Virus record (IMG/VR): IMGVR_UViG_3300025141_000175 | Coordinates: 1-47,061 of that record | Reading direction: 5' to 3' (one strand) | DNA from: a virus | Length of the DNA stretch: 47,061 nt | Shown: one piece after another, positions 21,457 through 30,094 of the stretch | Layout of the letters: each line of letters begins with the position of its first letter | Numbering within the stretch: position 1 is the first letter of the stretch | Translations under genes and position numbers: made by a program | Notes under the pieces: model-generated | Told to the model about the DNA's origin: nothing | Databases searched by the model: none | Seen by the model: only the letters and a program-made list of their open reading frames with translations

Positions 21457-21717
21457 ATGCCACGATCGAAGATCCGCCCAAACCACCAACGCCGGAGTCC
21501 GGTGCTGAAGCTGTTGCGGGCCGAGATGAAGAACCAAGGGGTGAGCCAGGAGGCCGTCGCCGCCGAGCTCGGAACGAGCCAGGCGTGCATCTGCTCATAC
21601 CTGTCAGGGGCGAAGCAACCCGGGCTCCGCAAGTTGGAGATGATGTTCAAGCTGCTGGGGATTCAGGCTGTGCCGGGCCCCGGGCCCGCCGCCCCCCCGC
21701 CGGGCGAGACTCCGTAG
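21457..21717 (+). CDS. XRE-type helix-turn-helix regulator
   Basis: An 86-residue protein with a Cro/CI-type helix-turn-helix: GVSQEAVAAELGTSQACICSY (about 29-49) followed by LSGAKQPGLRKLEMMF. A disordered Pro/Gly-rich tail follows. It is the last plus-strand gene. It is a good candidate for the protein that binds the TATCGG/CCGATA operators at P1-P4, because it is the only clear HTH regulator in the cassette. The ATG at 21457 has AAAGGAA 7 bases upstream. Its stop is 1 bp from the stop of the opposing gene. Confidence 0.85.
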   Translation: MPRSKIRPNHQRRSPVLKLLRAEMKNQGVSQEAVAAELGTSQACICSYLSGAKQPGLRKLEMMFKLLGIQAVPGPGPAAPPPGETP

Positions 21718-21718
21718 C

Positions 21719-21994
21719 TCACCGCTGGCGGTTGCCGATATCCGCCGGTGGGTCGCAACAACCCTGTCGCTCGTGGGCGGGGTTGTAGTCTTTTGGTATC
21801 CGCTGCGGTGGCAAGCTGGCAGCCGGGGCCTCTGGTGAAGGCTCTGAGAACGCAAAACTTACATGGCCGACGGTCCTGCCGTTGACCACCAAGGGGATCT
21901 GCCCGAAAGCCTCGGCCGCCTTGATATGCAACGAACCGAACGGGGTCTCGTAGCGGACCTCGCGGCCCCCCGCCGGGGTTGGTTTCATCATCAT
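21719..21994 (-). CDS. Last gene of the rightmost (structural) operon, unknown function
   Basis: A 91-residue protein starting with three Met in a row (ATGATGATG). The first overlaps the stop of the upstream gene as ATGA. It has a short beta-rich domain (YETPFGSLHIKAAEAFGQIP) and a Pro-rich tail. It is converging with the XRE gene with a 1 bp gap. Function is unknown. Confidence 0.6.
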   Translation of the reverse strand: MMMKPTPAGGREVRYETPFGSLHIKAAEAFGQIPLVVNGRTVGHVSFAFSEPSPEAPAASLPPQRIPKDYNPAHERQGCCDPPADIGNRQR

Positions 21995-23094
21995 GTTACC
22001 ACCATGGTCCCGATCCCGCCTATCCCCTTGCCTCCGCCCGTTCGGGGCACCGTATAGAGCACACAAAGGGGCTGGTTGGGGAGGTATGCGCCTTGAGGCG
22101 TCCCGGCGAAATCGTACCCCCACCCAAATCCGTGAGTGTAGACCTGCATACTATACGGGGGCGCAGAGGCGGTGCCGGGCTTCGTACTAGCGACAATGGC
22201 CCCCACCTTGCCGGTGACCTTATGCACAAGACCCCAGATCTCCAGGCCGTGGTGGACATAGCTATCCCCTGGTGAGCTATGGGAGCGCCCTGGTGGCCAA
22301 AAATCAAAGGCGCAGGTATTCCCCACGCTCTCATTGTAGTAGTGATATACACAATATTGACCGTCCACATGGACCGAGGGCCCGCCGCCGGACTCTGCAA
22401 ACATCACCGCCCCACCGTAGCTGCCCGCAATATTCACCGAGGTCATCCGGACCATATTGGGGGACCACGTTGGGCCCCAGCAAGCCAAATCTCCACCGCA
22501 AGGTCCCACGCCCGAGAACGTGAAAGTCCCGGTGGTTGCGGGCTGGCAATCACAGATCGTTGTGTCGGTTGGTGCGGTGACGACGGCCTCGCCGCCCCGG
22601 GTTGCGGAGTATCCGCAGGTGATGGATCCGTTGGGGATCGTGTCGCCTAGATCAAACTCCCCAACAGCGTTAAATAGATAGCCAAAACTGGGGGCGGTTG
22701 GCACCCCCCCTGATTGCGTGTGGGTGCTGACTACCACGCCCGTCACCTTGGAATCAGCCTTGCGGACCGTGACGCGGAGGTAGATATAATCGTAGTGCCA
22801 ATCCGCCATCGGGGATGTGCAGTCGAGGACGTGTCTTTCGCTGATTTCGTATTTGATGACCTCCCACACCGGGATCCGAGATTGGTAGATAACCGCCGCC
22901 GGGGTGTCGTAGAGCTGCGAGGCTGTATAGACGCCGTCCAGGTTGATCTCCTGCACGCGATAGGAGTATTGGTTGACGATGCCCGAGGTGTAGCAGTCGT
23001 TGCAATACAAGAGATCCACCCCCGAGATGTCCACGCGGACACAGGGGCTGCCCTCGAACGGATTACAGCAGCATTGCCAAGGTGCTCCACTCAT
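21991..23094 (-). CDS. Cys-rich tail or receptor-binding protein
   Basis: A 367-residue protein with an unusually Cys-rich N-terminus (PWQCCCNPFEGSPC, then YCNDCYTSG) and many aromatic and Gly residues, giving a beta-rich secreted-like composition. Its place at the end of the tail genes suggests an exposed virion part that contacts the host. The ATG at 23094 overlaps the stop of the gene before it (ATGA). A GTG at 23106 is also possible. Confidence 0.6.
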   Translation of the reverse strand: MSGAPWQCCCNPFEGSPCVRVDISGVDLLYCNDCYTSGIVNQYSYRVQEINLDGVYTASQLYDTPAAVIYQSRIPVWEVIKYEISERHVLDCTSPMADWHYDYIYLRVTVRKADSKVTGVVVSTHTQSGGVPTAPSFGYLFNAVGEFDLGDTIPNGSITCGYSATRGGEAVVTAPTDTTICDCQPATTGTFTFSGVGPCGGDLACWGPTWSPNMVRMTSVNIAGSYGGAVMFAESGGGPSVHVDGQYCVYHYYNESVGNTCAFDFWPPGRSHSSPGDSYVHHGLEIWGLVHKVTGKVGAIVASTKPGTASAPPYSMQVYTHGFGWGYDFAGTPQGAYLPNQPLCVLYTVPRTGGGKGIGGIGTMVVT

Positions 23095-23552
23095 ATTATT
23101 GGGCACGCCCCGTCTACGCCGTTGCTCAGGTTCGGGATCTGATACTCTTTCGTGCCGTCGTCCAGCGTAGCGACAAGCACCAGAATAGGCACGTCTTCGG
23201 GGATTGGCTGGTGGCTGAATGTGCCGATAAGATTGCCGGTATTCACGCCCGTGCCCATCAGGCCGCTCGCTCCGTTGTAGGCCTCGAGCATACTATACGC
23301 AACGCCCGTCCGGCCGCCCGATTTGTCGGCCCAGCCGCCGTGGCCTGCGGTGGACTTGACTATCTCCACGATCTGGTATGCCCATCGGAAATAGGTGCTG
23401 TCACGCGAAGCATCGTAGACCCGGGCCACGAAGATCAGGGGCCCGCCCCCCGCCGAGCTGGCCAGGCGGACCGGCATGTTGCCCACCATGCAGCGGAGCT
23501 CGGCGAGCTCGCTCTTCAGCTCGTTGACTTGCTGTTGTAGCTCTTGGCTCAT
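23091..23552 (-). CDS. Minor tail protein with N-terminal coiled coil
   Basis: A 153-residue protein. MSQELQQQVNELKSELAELR forms a trimer-type coiled coil; a beta-rich domain follows. This is the architecture of short trimeric tail fibres or tip connectors. It lies 3 bp after the tail hub gene. No family is recognised. Confidence 0.6.
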   Translation of the reverse strand: MSQELQQQVNELKSELAELRCMVGNMPVRLASSAGGGPLIFVARVYDASRDSTYFRWAYQIVEIVKSTAGHGGWADKSGGRTGVAYSMLEAYNGASGLMGTGVNTGNLIGTFSHQPIPEDVPILVLVATLDDGTKEYQIPNLSNGVDGACPII

Positions 23553-23555
23553 GGA

Positions 23556-25673
23556 TTAGAATCCTGCGAAGTCCATCTCTGAGAAGTTGGTCTGGATCTC
23601 GGTTGTGCCGTGCTCGTAGTCGCGGGTGCGACTCGTGACGACGGTCCCGATTGTCACCGTAACCAGGCCGCTCGCCGCCTGCCCAATCATCGACCCGGGC
23701 TCGCCCAACGAGCAGAACCCCGAGTAGGCCATCTGTATCGTGGCCCGCTCGCGACCATACCAGACCTTGGCCATCGCCATGATCCGCCGGAGCTTGGCGG
23801 AGTCGTCCCGCAAGGTGCAGGTGGAAGCCGCCCCGCCGGAATGGACCGGCAGCCCGTCCACACCGATGCTCAAAACCGTCGAGGGCACACACCACCACAA
23901 CTCGGCCCCGGGGACGTTGACGTGCAACACACGGCCGGTCGGGGCGGTGTCGGTGTTGTTGGGGTCGACCCGCTCGTATACGCGGAGCCGGTGGTCGCAA
24001 CGCATGGCGACCGTGGCGACGATTGTGTCGTAGTCGAACGTGGGCTGGATCACAGCTGGGGAGTCATTGAAGTGGTTCAGGCCAAACACCTGGTTCGGGC
24101 TCACGGTCAGGTGGAACCCGAAGTGCTTGTCCAGCATTGTGATGCTGGCCGAGGGCTTCTCCAGCACGTCCAGCCGCTCCACTTGATAGTATTTTGAGTC
24201 GTCGGGATTAAGCACCCAGACCAACGGGGCCTGGTAGGTTTCCTCAACTGAAGCGTCGGCCTGCATCGGCAGCTGCCGCTCGAGCCGGTGGCCCCAACCT
24301 CGTATCGAGGCCGGGGTAAAGTGCGGGGTGGAGGTCGTGTCGTCGATTGTGCCGTCTGCGTGCAGCTTGGGGCAAACGGGCGACGAGCCCGAGCCCAGCC
24401 CGTTGCCCGCCAGGAAGTCGAAGTCGTCGGGGATGACGTAGGATCGGTAGACCTTGCGGTAGGCGTCGCCGCCCCGGGCGTCCTCGTCCAGGGCGTCGTA
24501 GGCCGTCTCGTCGCCGTCTGTCCAGAGCCGCTCCAGGGTCGTATCTGTGATCGAGACCGTGAACATCGACAGGATTGGCTCCCCCTGCACGACGATCCAA
24601 TCGTAGCGTTCGCTGCCGTAGCCGATGACGACTTCGCCCAGTATCGCCAGGCCCCCCGAGCCTACCTCCAAATCCAAATCGACCCAGAACTGCTCGGCGT
24701 TCGCGGGGTGGATGTCGCTGGCGTAGCTCATGGGAACGTCCGCCGTCGAGAACACCCAAACCACTGCGTATTCGTTGTCGGGGTCGGCGGGATCCTCGAC
24801 AACCCGGATACACCACCCAACCCCCCGCCGCCGGTCGATGACTCGGTCCAGTGCGGCCTTGACGGAGAGGCCTTCAATGCTCAAGGTCGGGGGGTCGATG
24901 TCCTGCAAGATGCTCGCCTGCCCGCCGAGCCGGAACCGGAAGGGCAAGTTGTCGTCGCACAGCAGATACTCCGCGATATCGTATGCGGTCCAGGTGTCGC
25001 CCCCGGCCCCGGTGGGAGAGTCGTCCCGGTCGAACACGTACCAACCCGGGGTGCCGGAGCTCGGGTCTTTGGCTTCGGATCGGTTGCCGCCCCGGGCCGT
25101 GCCTGTGCCGGACTTGCGGCCGAGGTCGGGGCTGTCGTTGAACTTGAGCGAACGCTCTATGGACAGGTACGGGGCCGCCGGGCTCATGTTGCTGCCGACC
25201 CGGGTGGAGTCGTTGCCCGCCGGGGTGCTGTCCAGGATATGGGCCAGCCCGTAGGCGGTGATCTTCATGTCGCCTTGGCCGCCGACGGTCGGGTCGCCCC
25301 GGTGCAACAGGAAGTTGACTTCCGCAACTATGCCGACCCATATCGTCGTGCCGACCGTGACGTAGCTGCCGCCGCCCGGGTTCGGCACCCAGAAGGTGCT
25401 GACGGTCTGGACCCGGATGTACTTGCCGTCCAAGTCCTCGGAATAGTGCTGGGACAGGACGGACTCGTCTTCGCGTTTGAGCCAGCCGTAGCGGAACCGG
25501 AACTCCGCCGACGAAACCCCCGGCGAAACAAGATCCGTCGACCGTATCGGCTCGATATAGTGCACCGTCAACCAGGGGTCGCCCCAAGCAACTCTGGTCT
25601 GCACACGCAGGGGCTCGATGGCCGGGCCTATCGTCGGTGCGGGGGTGTATGGAGGTATAGAGATAGGGCTCAT
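23556..25673 (-). CDS. Large tail protein, possible baseplate hub
   Basis: A 705-residue protein. From residue ~35 it has beta-rich segments typical of tail hub proteins (gp27/gp44-like): RFRYGWLKREDESVL, WVGIVAEVNFLLHRG, then a long central domain with YDIAEYLLCDDNLPF. Distal tail proteins of siphoviruses are encoded just after the tape measure and minor tail genes. The ATG at 25673 overlaps the upstream stop by ATGA. The hub assignment is from context and overall look, not from a clear motif. Confidence 0.5.
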   Translation of the reverse strand: MSPISIPPYTPAPTIGPAIEPLRVQTRVAWGDPWLTVHYIEPIRSTDLVSPGVSSAEFRFRYGWLKREDESVLSQHYSEDLDGKYIRVQTVSTFWVPNPGGGSYVTVGTTIWVGIVAEVNFLLHRGDPTVGGQGDMKITAYGLAHILDSTPAGNDSTRVGSNMSPAAPYLSIERSLKFNDSPDLGRKSGTGTARGGNRSEAKDPSSGTPGWYVFDRDDSPTGAGGDTWTAYDIAEYLLCDDNLPFRFRLGGQASILQDIDPPTLSIEGLSVKAALDRVIDRRRGVGWCIRVVEDPADPDNEYAVVWVFSTADVPMSYASDIHPANAEQFWVDLDLEVGSGGLAILGEVVIGYGSERYDWIVVQGEPILSMFTVSITDTTLERLWTDGDETAYDALDEDARGGDAYRKVYRSYVIPDDFDFLAGNGLGSGSSPVCPKLHADGTIDDTTSTPHFTPASIRGWGHRLERQLPMQADASVEETYQAPLVWVLNPDDSKYYQVERLDVLEKPSASITMLDKHFGFHLTVSPNQVFGLNHFNDSPAVIQPTFDYDTIVATVAMRCDHRLRVYERVDPNNTDTAPTGRVLHVNVPGAELWWCVPSTVLSIGVDGLPVHSGGAASTCTLRDDSAKLRRIMAMAKVWYGRERATIQMAYSGFCSLGEPGSMIGQAASGLVTVTIGTVVTSRTRDYEHGTTEIQTNFSEMDFAGF

Positions 25674-27415
25674 TGTGCCTGCTCTCCGGTGTTGGTGCCG
25701 CTGGCTACGAAGAACGCCCCCGCCGGGCTCGGCGTAGCGGGCCCGTCGGTATCGGTGGTGCAGGTGTAGATGGTCGCATCGTCGCTGTCGAGGTCCGGGG
25801 TGCCGGAGTTGCGGCACTGGACGATGACCTTGGCTGTAGCTGCGTCTCCAGGCGTCACAGAGCTAGTCCAGTCGAGCTTGGCCGTTCCGTCGGAGAATAT
25901 CATGGCAACCTCTGTGGGCGTGTCAGAGCCAGGCACAGGGTCAACTCCGTTGGTCGTCAGGTACACCAGGAAGTTGTCCGCCCGGTTCGCCGCCAGGTCG
26001 GCCAGATACTGGTACTCCGCCCGGACCCGGACCTCGCCCGCCGCCGCCGGTTCGACGACGATGTTGGTCGGGTCGCTGGGGTCTATGGCGACCTCGGCCC
26101 CGTTCTCGTCGATGGTGAAGGTCAAGGCGACGACGTTGTAGCTGGACAGCCCGTAGGCGTTCCGCTTGCGGACCACCAGATTCACGACCTTGACGTTGCC
26201 CGCCCCGGGGTTGGCGATTGTGCCGGTGGACGTGTGCGGGAGGCTGGTGAAGGTCTCCCAGGCCGCCGCATCGAAGTCGGGCTGGGCGTCCTCGCCTTTG
26301 AATACCTCCCAGCGGGTGTTGGCGTCGTTGGCGACCCGGTGCATGCCCCGGGCGAGCTCTTCGAAGATGGTGATGGTGCACGAATGGAATCCACGGGCGA
26401 CCTCGACAAACGGGGCCCCGGTTTCGTGGGCCCCCCGGGCGACTTCGCTGACGAGCCAGGCCGCCTGGTGTGCCCCCCGGGCGACTTCGACGAACTGTGG
26501 CGGATTCGAATCCTTGCCGTCGAAACCTTCCTCGTATTCTCGGCCGGGGGTGGCGGTTGTGGAGAGCCGGGTGAACGGGCCCACTGTGCCCCGCATGCCC
26601 GCCGCCCGGTAGTGGGCCAGGACGCGAGCCCCGGTCAGCACGTGGTTGTAGACTGCGACCTCGTCCATGTATCCGCCCGCATTCAGGCTCGGCACAGTCA
26701 CTGCACTCCCGATGCCGATGCCGTCCGTGAATGGAGCCCAGCCGGTTGGCGTTTCTTGACGCTGGTAGGTGATTGCCAAGTCGGCCGAATCGACGTAGAT
26801 ATGGAGCGTGTTGGTTGTCGGGTCGGCGGTGACGACGATATGGTGCCAGTTGCCGTCGCGGACGCCCGTGTCGAAGGCCGCCGCCCCGGACAACATGAGC
26901 GTAGTCGGGGCCGCCGAGCTCGCCCCTATCGAATAGTGCAACTGCGCCCGTATTGCGTTCGGCATCGGAGTCGAATTCTCGTCATTGCCGATCGTGATAG
27001 ACAGGTAGGTGTTCGGATACACGCCGCCCACTGCGGTCCAGCCAAACATCAACGCCCCCCAAGTGGGCTCGTATCCGCTCGTATCCTTGAAGAAGCACTC
27101 GAACGAGAACCCTGCGTCGAGGTTCGTGCCGAGCTCGTTGAGAGAGCCTGCGGTGAAGTTGCCCATGTCGGCCTGGGTCAAGTCCAGGGCCTTGTCGCCC
27201 CCCCCCAAAGCACCTTCCACACCCATCGTCGGGCTGCCGTGGTAGGTGCCCTCGAAGCGTCGCCGCGATATGGCATAAGCCCGGGTGCCCTCGGTCTCGG
27301 CCATACGCCAGTAGACGTGCGGGCTGTCGGTCATGACCTCGCAGACGTATCGCTCTCGCCCGGCCCCTTTCCGCCCGGGGCCGCCCCCCAACGATAGTGA
27401 AGTGATTGCCCGCAC
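25670..27415 (-). CDS. LamG-domain tail protein, likely host recognition
   Basis: A 581-residue protein. Residues ~35-270 form a concanavalin A-like (LamG) jelly roll, with NWHHIVVTADPTTNTLHIYVD and GGYMDEVAVYNHVLTGARV as landmarks. Residues ~305-365 contain four copies of (E)VARGxH with spacers (EVARGAH, EVARGAH, EVARGFH, EELARGMH). A fibre-like domain and a C-terminal beta domain follow. LamG domains bind sugars, so a receptor-binding role is likely. The GTG at 27415 follows GAGG by 4 bases. Confidence 0.7.
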   Translation of the reverse strand: MRAITSLSLGGGPGRKGAGRERYVCEVMTDSPHVYWRMAETEGTRAYAISRRRFEGTYHGSPTMGVEGALGGGDKALDLTQADMGNFTAGSLNELGTNLDAGFSFECFFKDTSGYEPTWGALMFGWTAVGGVYPNTYLSITIGNDENSTPMPNAIRAQLHYSIGASSAAPTTLMLSGAAAFDTGVRDGNWHHIVVTADPTTNTLHIYVDSADLAITYQRQETPTGWAPFTDGIGIGSAVTVPSLNAGGYMDEVAVYNHVLTGARVLAHYRAAGMRGTVGPFTRLSTTATPGREYEEGFDGKDSNPPQFVEVARGAHQAAWLVSEVARGAHETGAPFVEVARGFHSCTITIFEELARGMHRVANDANTRWEVFKGEDAQPDFDAAAWETFTSLPHTSTGTIANPGAGNVKVVNLVVRKRNAYGLSSYNVVALTFTIDENGAEVAIDPSDPTNIVVEPAAAGEVRVRAEYQYLADLAANRADNFLVYLTTNGVDPVPGSDTPTEVAMIFSDGTAKLDWTSSVTPGDAATAKVIVQCRNSGTPDLDSDDATIYTCTTDTDGPATPSPAGAFFVASGTNTGEQAQ

Positions 27416-27425
27416 AGCCGCCTCG

Positions 27426-28094
27426 CTATATGATTATGAAGGTGTCGTTATTGGCCGGGGCCTCGGTGAGAGTCGTGTAGGTGAACTTGCCGTTGGCACC
27501 GGAGAGAACGTAGTCGGTGATGTCGGTGGCCTGGCCTAGCAGGGCCCCGCTGGTGAAGATAATGATCCGGCCGTTGTAGTGGTCCGCCGTCGCCTCGGTG
27601 ATGTCGTCCGCCTCGAGCTGGGTGGTGGTCGGGGTGAAGCCGCCGGTGGTGTCGACCGTGGCGGGGATAATCGAATCCGCCGACAGGGCCAGGGCCACAG
27701 CCGCATCGTTGTTGTTATTGATCGCCTTGACGTTGACGTCGTCCACAGCGTACAACTCGGCCACCACGTCCACGTCTGTGTCGGCGGCATTGGGGCTGAG
27801 AATCTTGAGATAGACGGCCGTATTTGCCGGCACTACAAACTGGTTGGTGACGATGGCGGAGCGGACCTCGGTGCCGAACACGATATATTGCGGCGAGGGC
27901 TGCACCGTCTGCGAGCCGATGACGATGACGCATTCGAAGGCCCCGCCGGTGCCGTCCAAATCCTTGGAGCCGTCGCCCAGGTGGATGACGCCCTGGCACA
28001 GCCGATTCTGTGTCGTGCTGGGGGTGTCGGTCAGCACAGTTTGCTGAGACGTCAGATTGAAGTCGGCGTTCTCTGTATCAAGTTGCGTCAGCAT
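27426..28094 (-). CDS. Virion/tail protein of unknown function
   Basis: A 222-residue beta-rich protein, Thr/Asn/Asp-rich. The C-terminal part (HYNGRIIIFTSGALLGQATDI) looks like a domain seen in many phage structural proteins. The ATG at 28094 has GGAG 9 bases upstream. It lies just after a 28-codon mini-ORF. Confidence 0.6.
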   Translation of the reverse strand: MLTQLDTENADFNLTSQQTVLTDTPSTTQNRLCQGVIHLGDGSKDLDGTGGAFECVIVIGSQTVQPSPQYIVFGTEVRSAIVTNQFVVPANTAVYLKILSPNAADTDVDVVAELYAVDDVNVKAINNNNDAAVALALSADSIIPATVDTTGGFTPTTTQLEADDITEATADHYNGRIIIFTSGALLGQATDITDYVLSGANGKFTYTTLTEAPANNDTFIII

Positions 28095-28100
28095 TGCAGG

Positions 28101-28187
28101 CTACTCCACGGGATAGATATACGGTAGGAACCAGGGGGTGGTGAACAGCTGCACATTGGGTTGCTGGTTGAGTAACAACAGAAGCAT
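28101..28187 (-). CDS. 28-residue hydrophobic mini-protein
   Basis: The frame is ATG to TAG, 28 codons: MLLLLLNQQPNVQLFTTPWF followed by LPYIYPVE. It has AGGAGAGA 5 bases upstream, the best ribosome binding site in this stretch. It fills the only gap between two long virion genes. The N-terminus could insert in a membrane, or the peptide could help translation of the next gene. Confidence 0.6.
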   Translation of the reverse strand: MLLLLLNQQPNVQLFTTPWFLPYIYPVE

Positions 28188-28198
28188 CTTGCTCTCTC

Positions 28199-29422
28199 CT
28201 ATGCGATCGGCAAGCCGACCAACGTGCAGAATCCGTCGAAGGAATCGGACAAGTCGCCCTTTATCCCGTCGCACCAAACACGGTTGACGAGCGGAGCCAG
28301 GGTCTGTATCGAGCCGGTGGCAACGGGCCAGGTGCCGGGCGTGCCGGCGGCAGCGTTGTGGACGGTATAGGTCGTCAAATCAAAGGCGAACGTCCGGGAG
28401 GCCGTCGACATATACAGGAACTGCCCGTATATGCGGAGCCGGTTGCGGGCCACCCCCGCCGCCACTCGCTGGTCGAGGGCTTTGGTGTCCTTGATCTTGA
28501 GGATTCCGCCGTCGTCGGTCAGCCGATCGTTGTCCATGGACCAACGGATCGTCCGGTGGATAATGTAGCGGTGGTCGAACCGGGCCGCCGGGTCGACGAT
28601 ATCCTTGGCTGTGCCGTCGGGATTGAACGCCAACGGTAGAACATCGTAGTCGGACAGGTCGGCGGAGCCGCCGGGGAACTCGCCCCAAGCGTTCGGCGTG
28701 TGGGCCACGTCCGACGGCCAACCAACCGACAAGGAACCGCCGAGAGCGTCGGAGAGAGCAGCGTAGGCCGCCTGTCGGACCTCCGTCTCCAGCGAGTCGC
28801 CGTTGCAAACGTGCGTCAGGAACACCCAGGCCGCATGGTTCGGCAATTCCAGCGTCTCGACCGGGAGCCCCTCGACCCGGTAGGACGGGCCCCGGGTTGT
28901 CACGAGCATCTGGATCTTGAAGGACAGCTTCGGGACGGCCCCCCGCATATTCAAGTAGAGGCTGTGGACCGCCAGGCCCTTGAGCTTCTTTTTGTACTCG
29001 GTGGTGACGGCCATCTCGAAGGGCCAACCCGAGTCGGTGATGTCCTCGTCCCAGTTGCCCACTTTCGCCTGCGGCCGGAGCTGGGCTGTGCCGCCCGCCG
29101 GTTCCGCCGGGAGGCTCACTACCGGGTCGGCAATCTCCACCGAGCCGGGCCGGAACTGCCGGTTGACCATCGCCAGAAACTCGCCTATCTCCTGCCCGAG
29201 TTGCTGGGCCTGGGTCGTGTGGTCGAGCAACTGCCGCCACGGAACAGCCGAAGCATGCGTGGCGAGCTTGGTGGCCCCTTGGAACTCCGCCGACGAGGAT
29301 ACCACCTTGTGCCGGGGCGACCAGCGGACCGCGAACGTGATCGGCAAGATCCGTGTCGCCTGGAACTCGACTGGCGTGTCCAGCGTCAGGAATCGCATAG
29401 GCTGCGGGTTTGTCTTCGCCAT
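28199..29422 (-). CDS. Large virion/tail protein of unknown function
   Basis: A 407-residue mixed alpha/beta protein (PVEFQATRILPITFAVRWSP...). It belongs to the block of tail genes downstream of the tape measure. No motif or family is recognised. The ATG at 29422 starts a few bases after the previous gene. Confidence 0.65.
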   Translation of the reverse strand: MAKTNPQPMRFLTLDTPVEFQATRILPITFAVRWSPRHKVVSSSAEFQGATKLATHASAVPWRQLLDHTTQAQQLGQEIGEFLAMVNRQFRPGSVEIADPVVSLPAEPAGGTAQLRPQAKVGNWDEDITDSGWPFEMAVTTEYKKKLKGLAVHSLYLNMRGAVPKLSFKIQMLVTTRGPSYRVEGLPVETLELPNHAAWVFLTHVCNGDSLETEVRQAAYAALSDALGGSLSVGWPSDVAHTPNAWGEFPGGSADLSDYDVLPLAFNPDGTAKDIVDPAARFDHRYIIHRTIRWSMDNDRLTDDGGILKIKDTKALDQRVAAGVARNRLRIYGQFLYMSTASRTFAFDLTTYTVHNAAAGTPGTWPVATGSIQTLAPLVNRVWCDGIKGDLSDSFDGFCTLVGLPIA

Positions 29423-29432
29423 TATCCTGTCC

Positions 29433-29660
29433 TTATGAAGAGGCCGTGTCTACGATGTTGGTGGAGCCGCTGGTCCGCCATTGGTGCTCTATTGTCTTGC
29501 CGTCGTCGACGATAGCCTGGACGTGGGTGGAGGCGTCCGGGGCCGCCGGGGTGGAGCCCTGTTCGGCATAGAAGATCTTGACGATTCCGTCGCCGTCCTC
29601 GCCCAGGGTCTCGCCTGCGTGTGTGTGTGCCGGTGCGGTGCTTGGGAATGTGACGCCCAT
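29433..29660 (-). CDS. Small virion protein
   Basis: A 75-residue protein (MGVTFPSTAPAHTHAGETLG...). The ATG at 29660 has AAAGGA 7 bases upstream and lies inside the end of the upstream neighbour's region by position. It is acidic and Thr/Asp-rich. Function is unknown. Confidence 0.55.
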   Translation of the reverse strand: MGVTFPSTAPAHTHAGETLGEDGDGIVKIFYAEQGSTPAAPDASTHVQAIVDDGKTIEHQWRTSGSTNIVDTASS

Positions 29661-29674
29661 GCTTCTGTCCTTTC

Positions 29675-30082
29675 TTAGACTGGCTGGTACCAACCGTCGA
29701 CGCCGTCGTTGTTGTTGTCGGCGTCAACGAACAGCTCGTTCAGGTCAATGTAGTAACCGGCCGGGGCCCGGTATTCCCAAATCGCACCGGCCGGGAGAAC
29801 AACCTGTCGACTCGAATCCTTGTCGACGCCCGTGGGCCCAATCATAACGTCGCCGGTGTTGTCGCCGGAGGCCTTGGTTGCACACAGCAGCACATAGACC
29901 GCTTTCGTCTCGGAGCCTATCAGCACAACGCCCGTCCCGGCGGTCGCGACAGCCTTGGTGATGGTGGTTGGCGTGCTCTTCTTGAAGCCGCCGATGATGC
30001 GTTGTCCGTGGACGCCGCTGACGTCCTCGGTGCCGACCGTCACCTTGCCTTCAGCAGTCAGAATATCCAGATTGTTAGCCAT
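29675..30082 (-). CDS. Small virion protein
   Basis: A 135-residue protein, beta-rich, with a Gly/Thr-rich core and an NNNDGVDGW end. It sits between the 344-residue protein and the 75-residue protein. The overall look is that of a small head or tail decoration protein. Not assigned. Confidence 0.6.
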   Translation of the reverse strand: MANNLDILTAEGKVTVGTEDVSGVHGQRIIGGFKKSTPTTITKAVATAGTGVVLIGSETKAVYVLLCATKASGDNTGDVMIGPTGVDKDSSRQVVLPAGAIWEYRAPAGYYIDLNELFVDADNNNDGVDGWYQPV

Positions 30083-30094
30083 CGTCAGAGTCCT

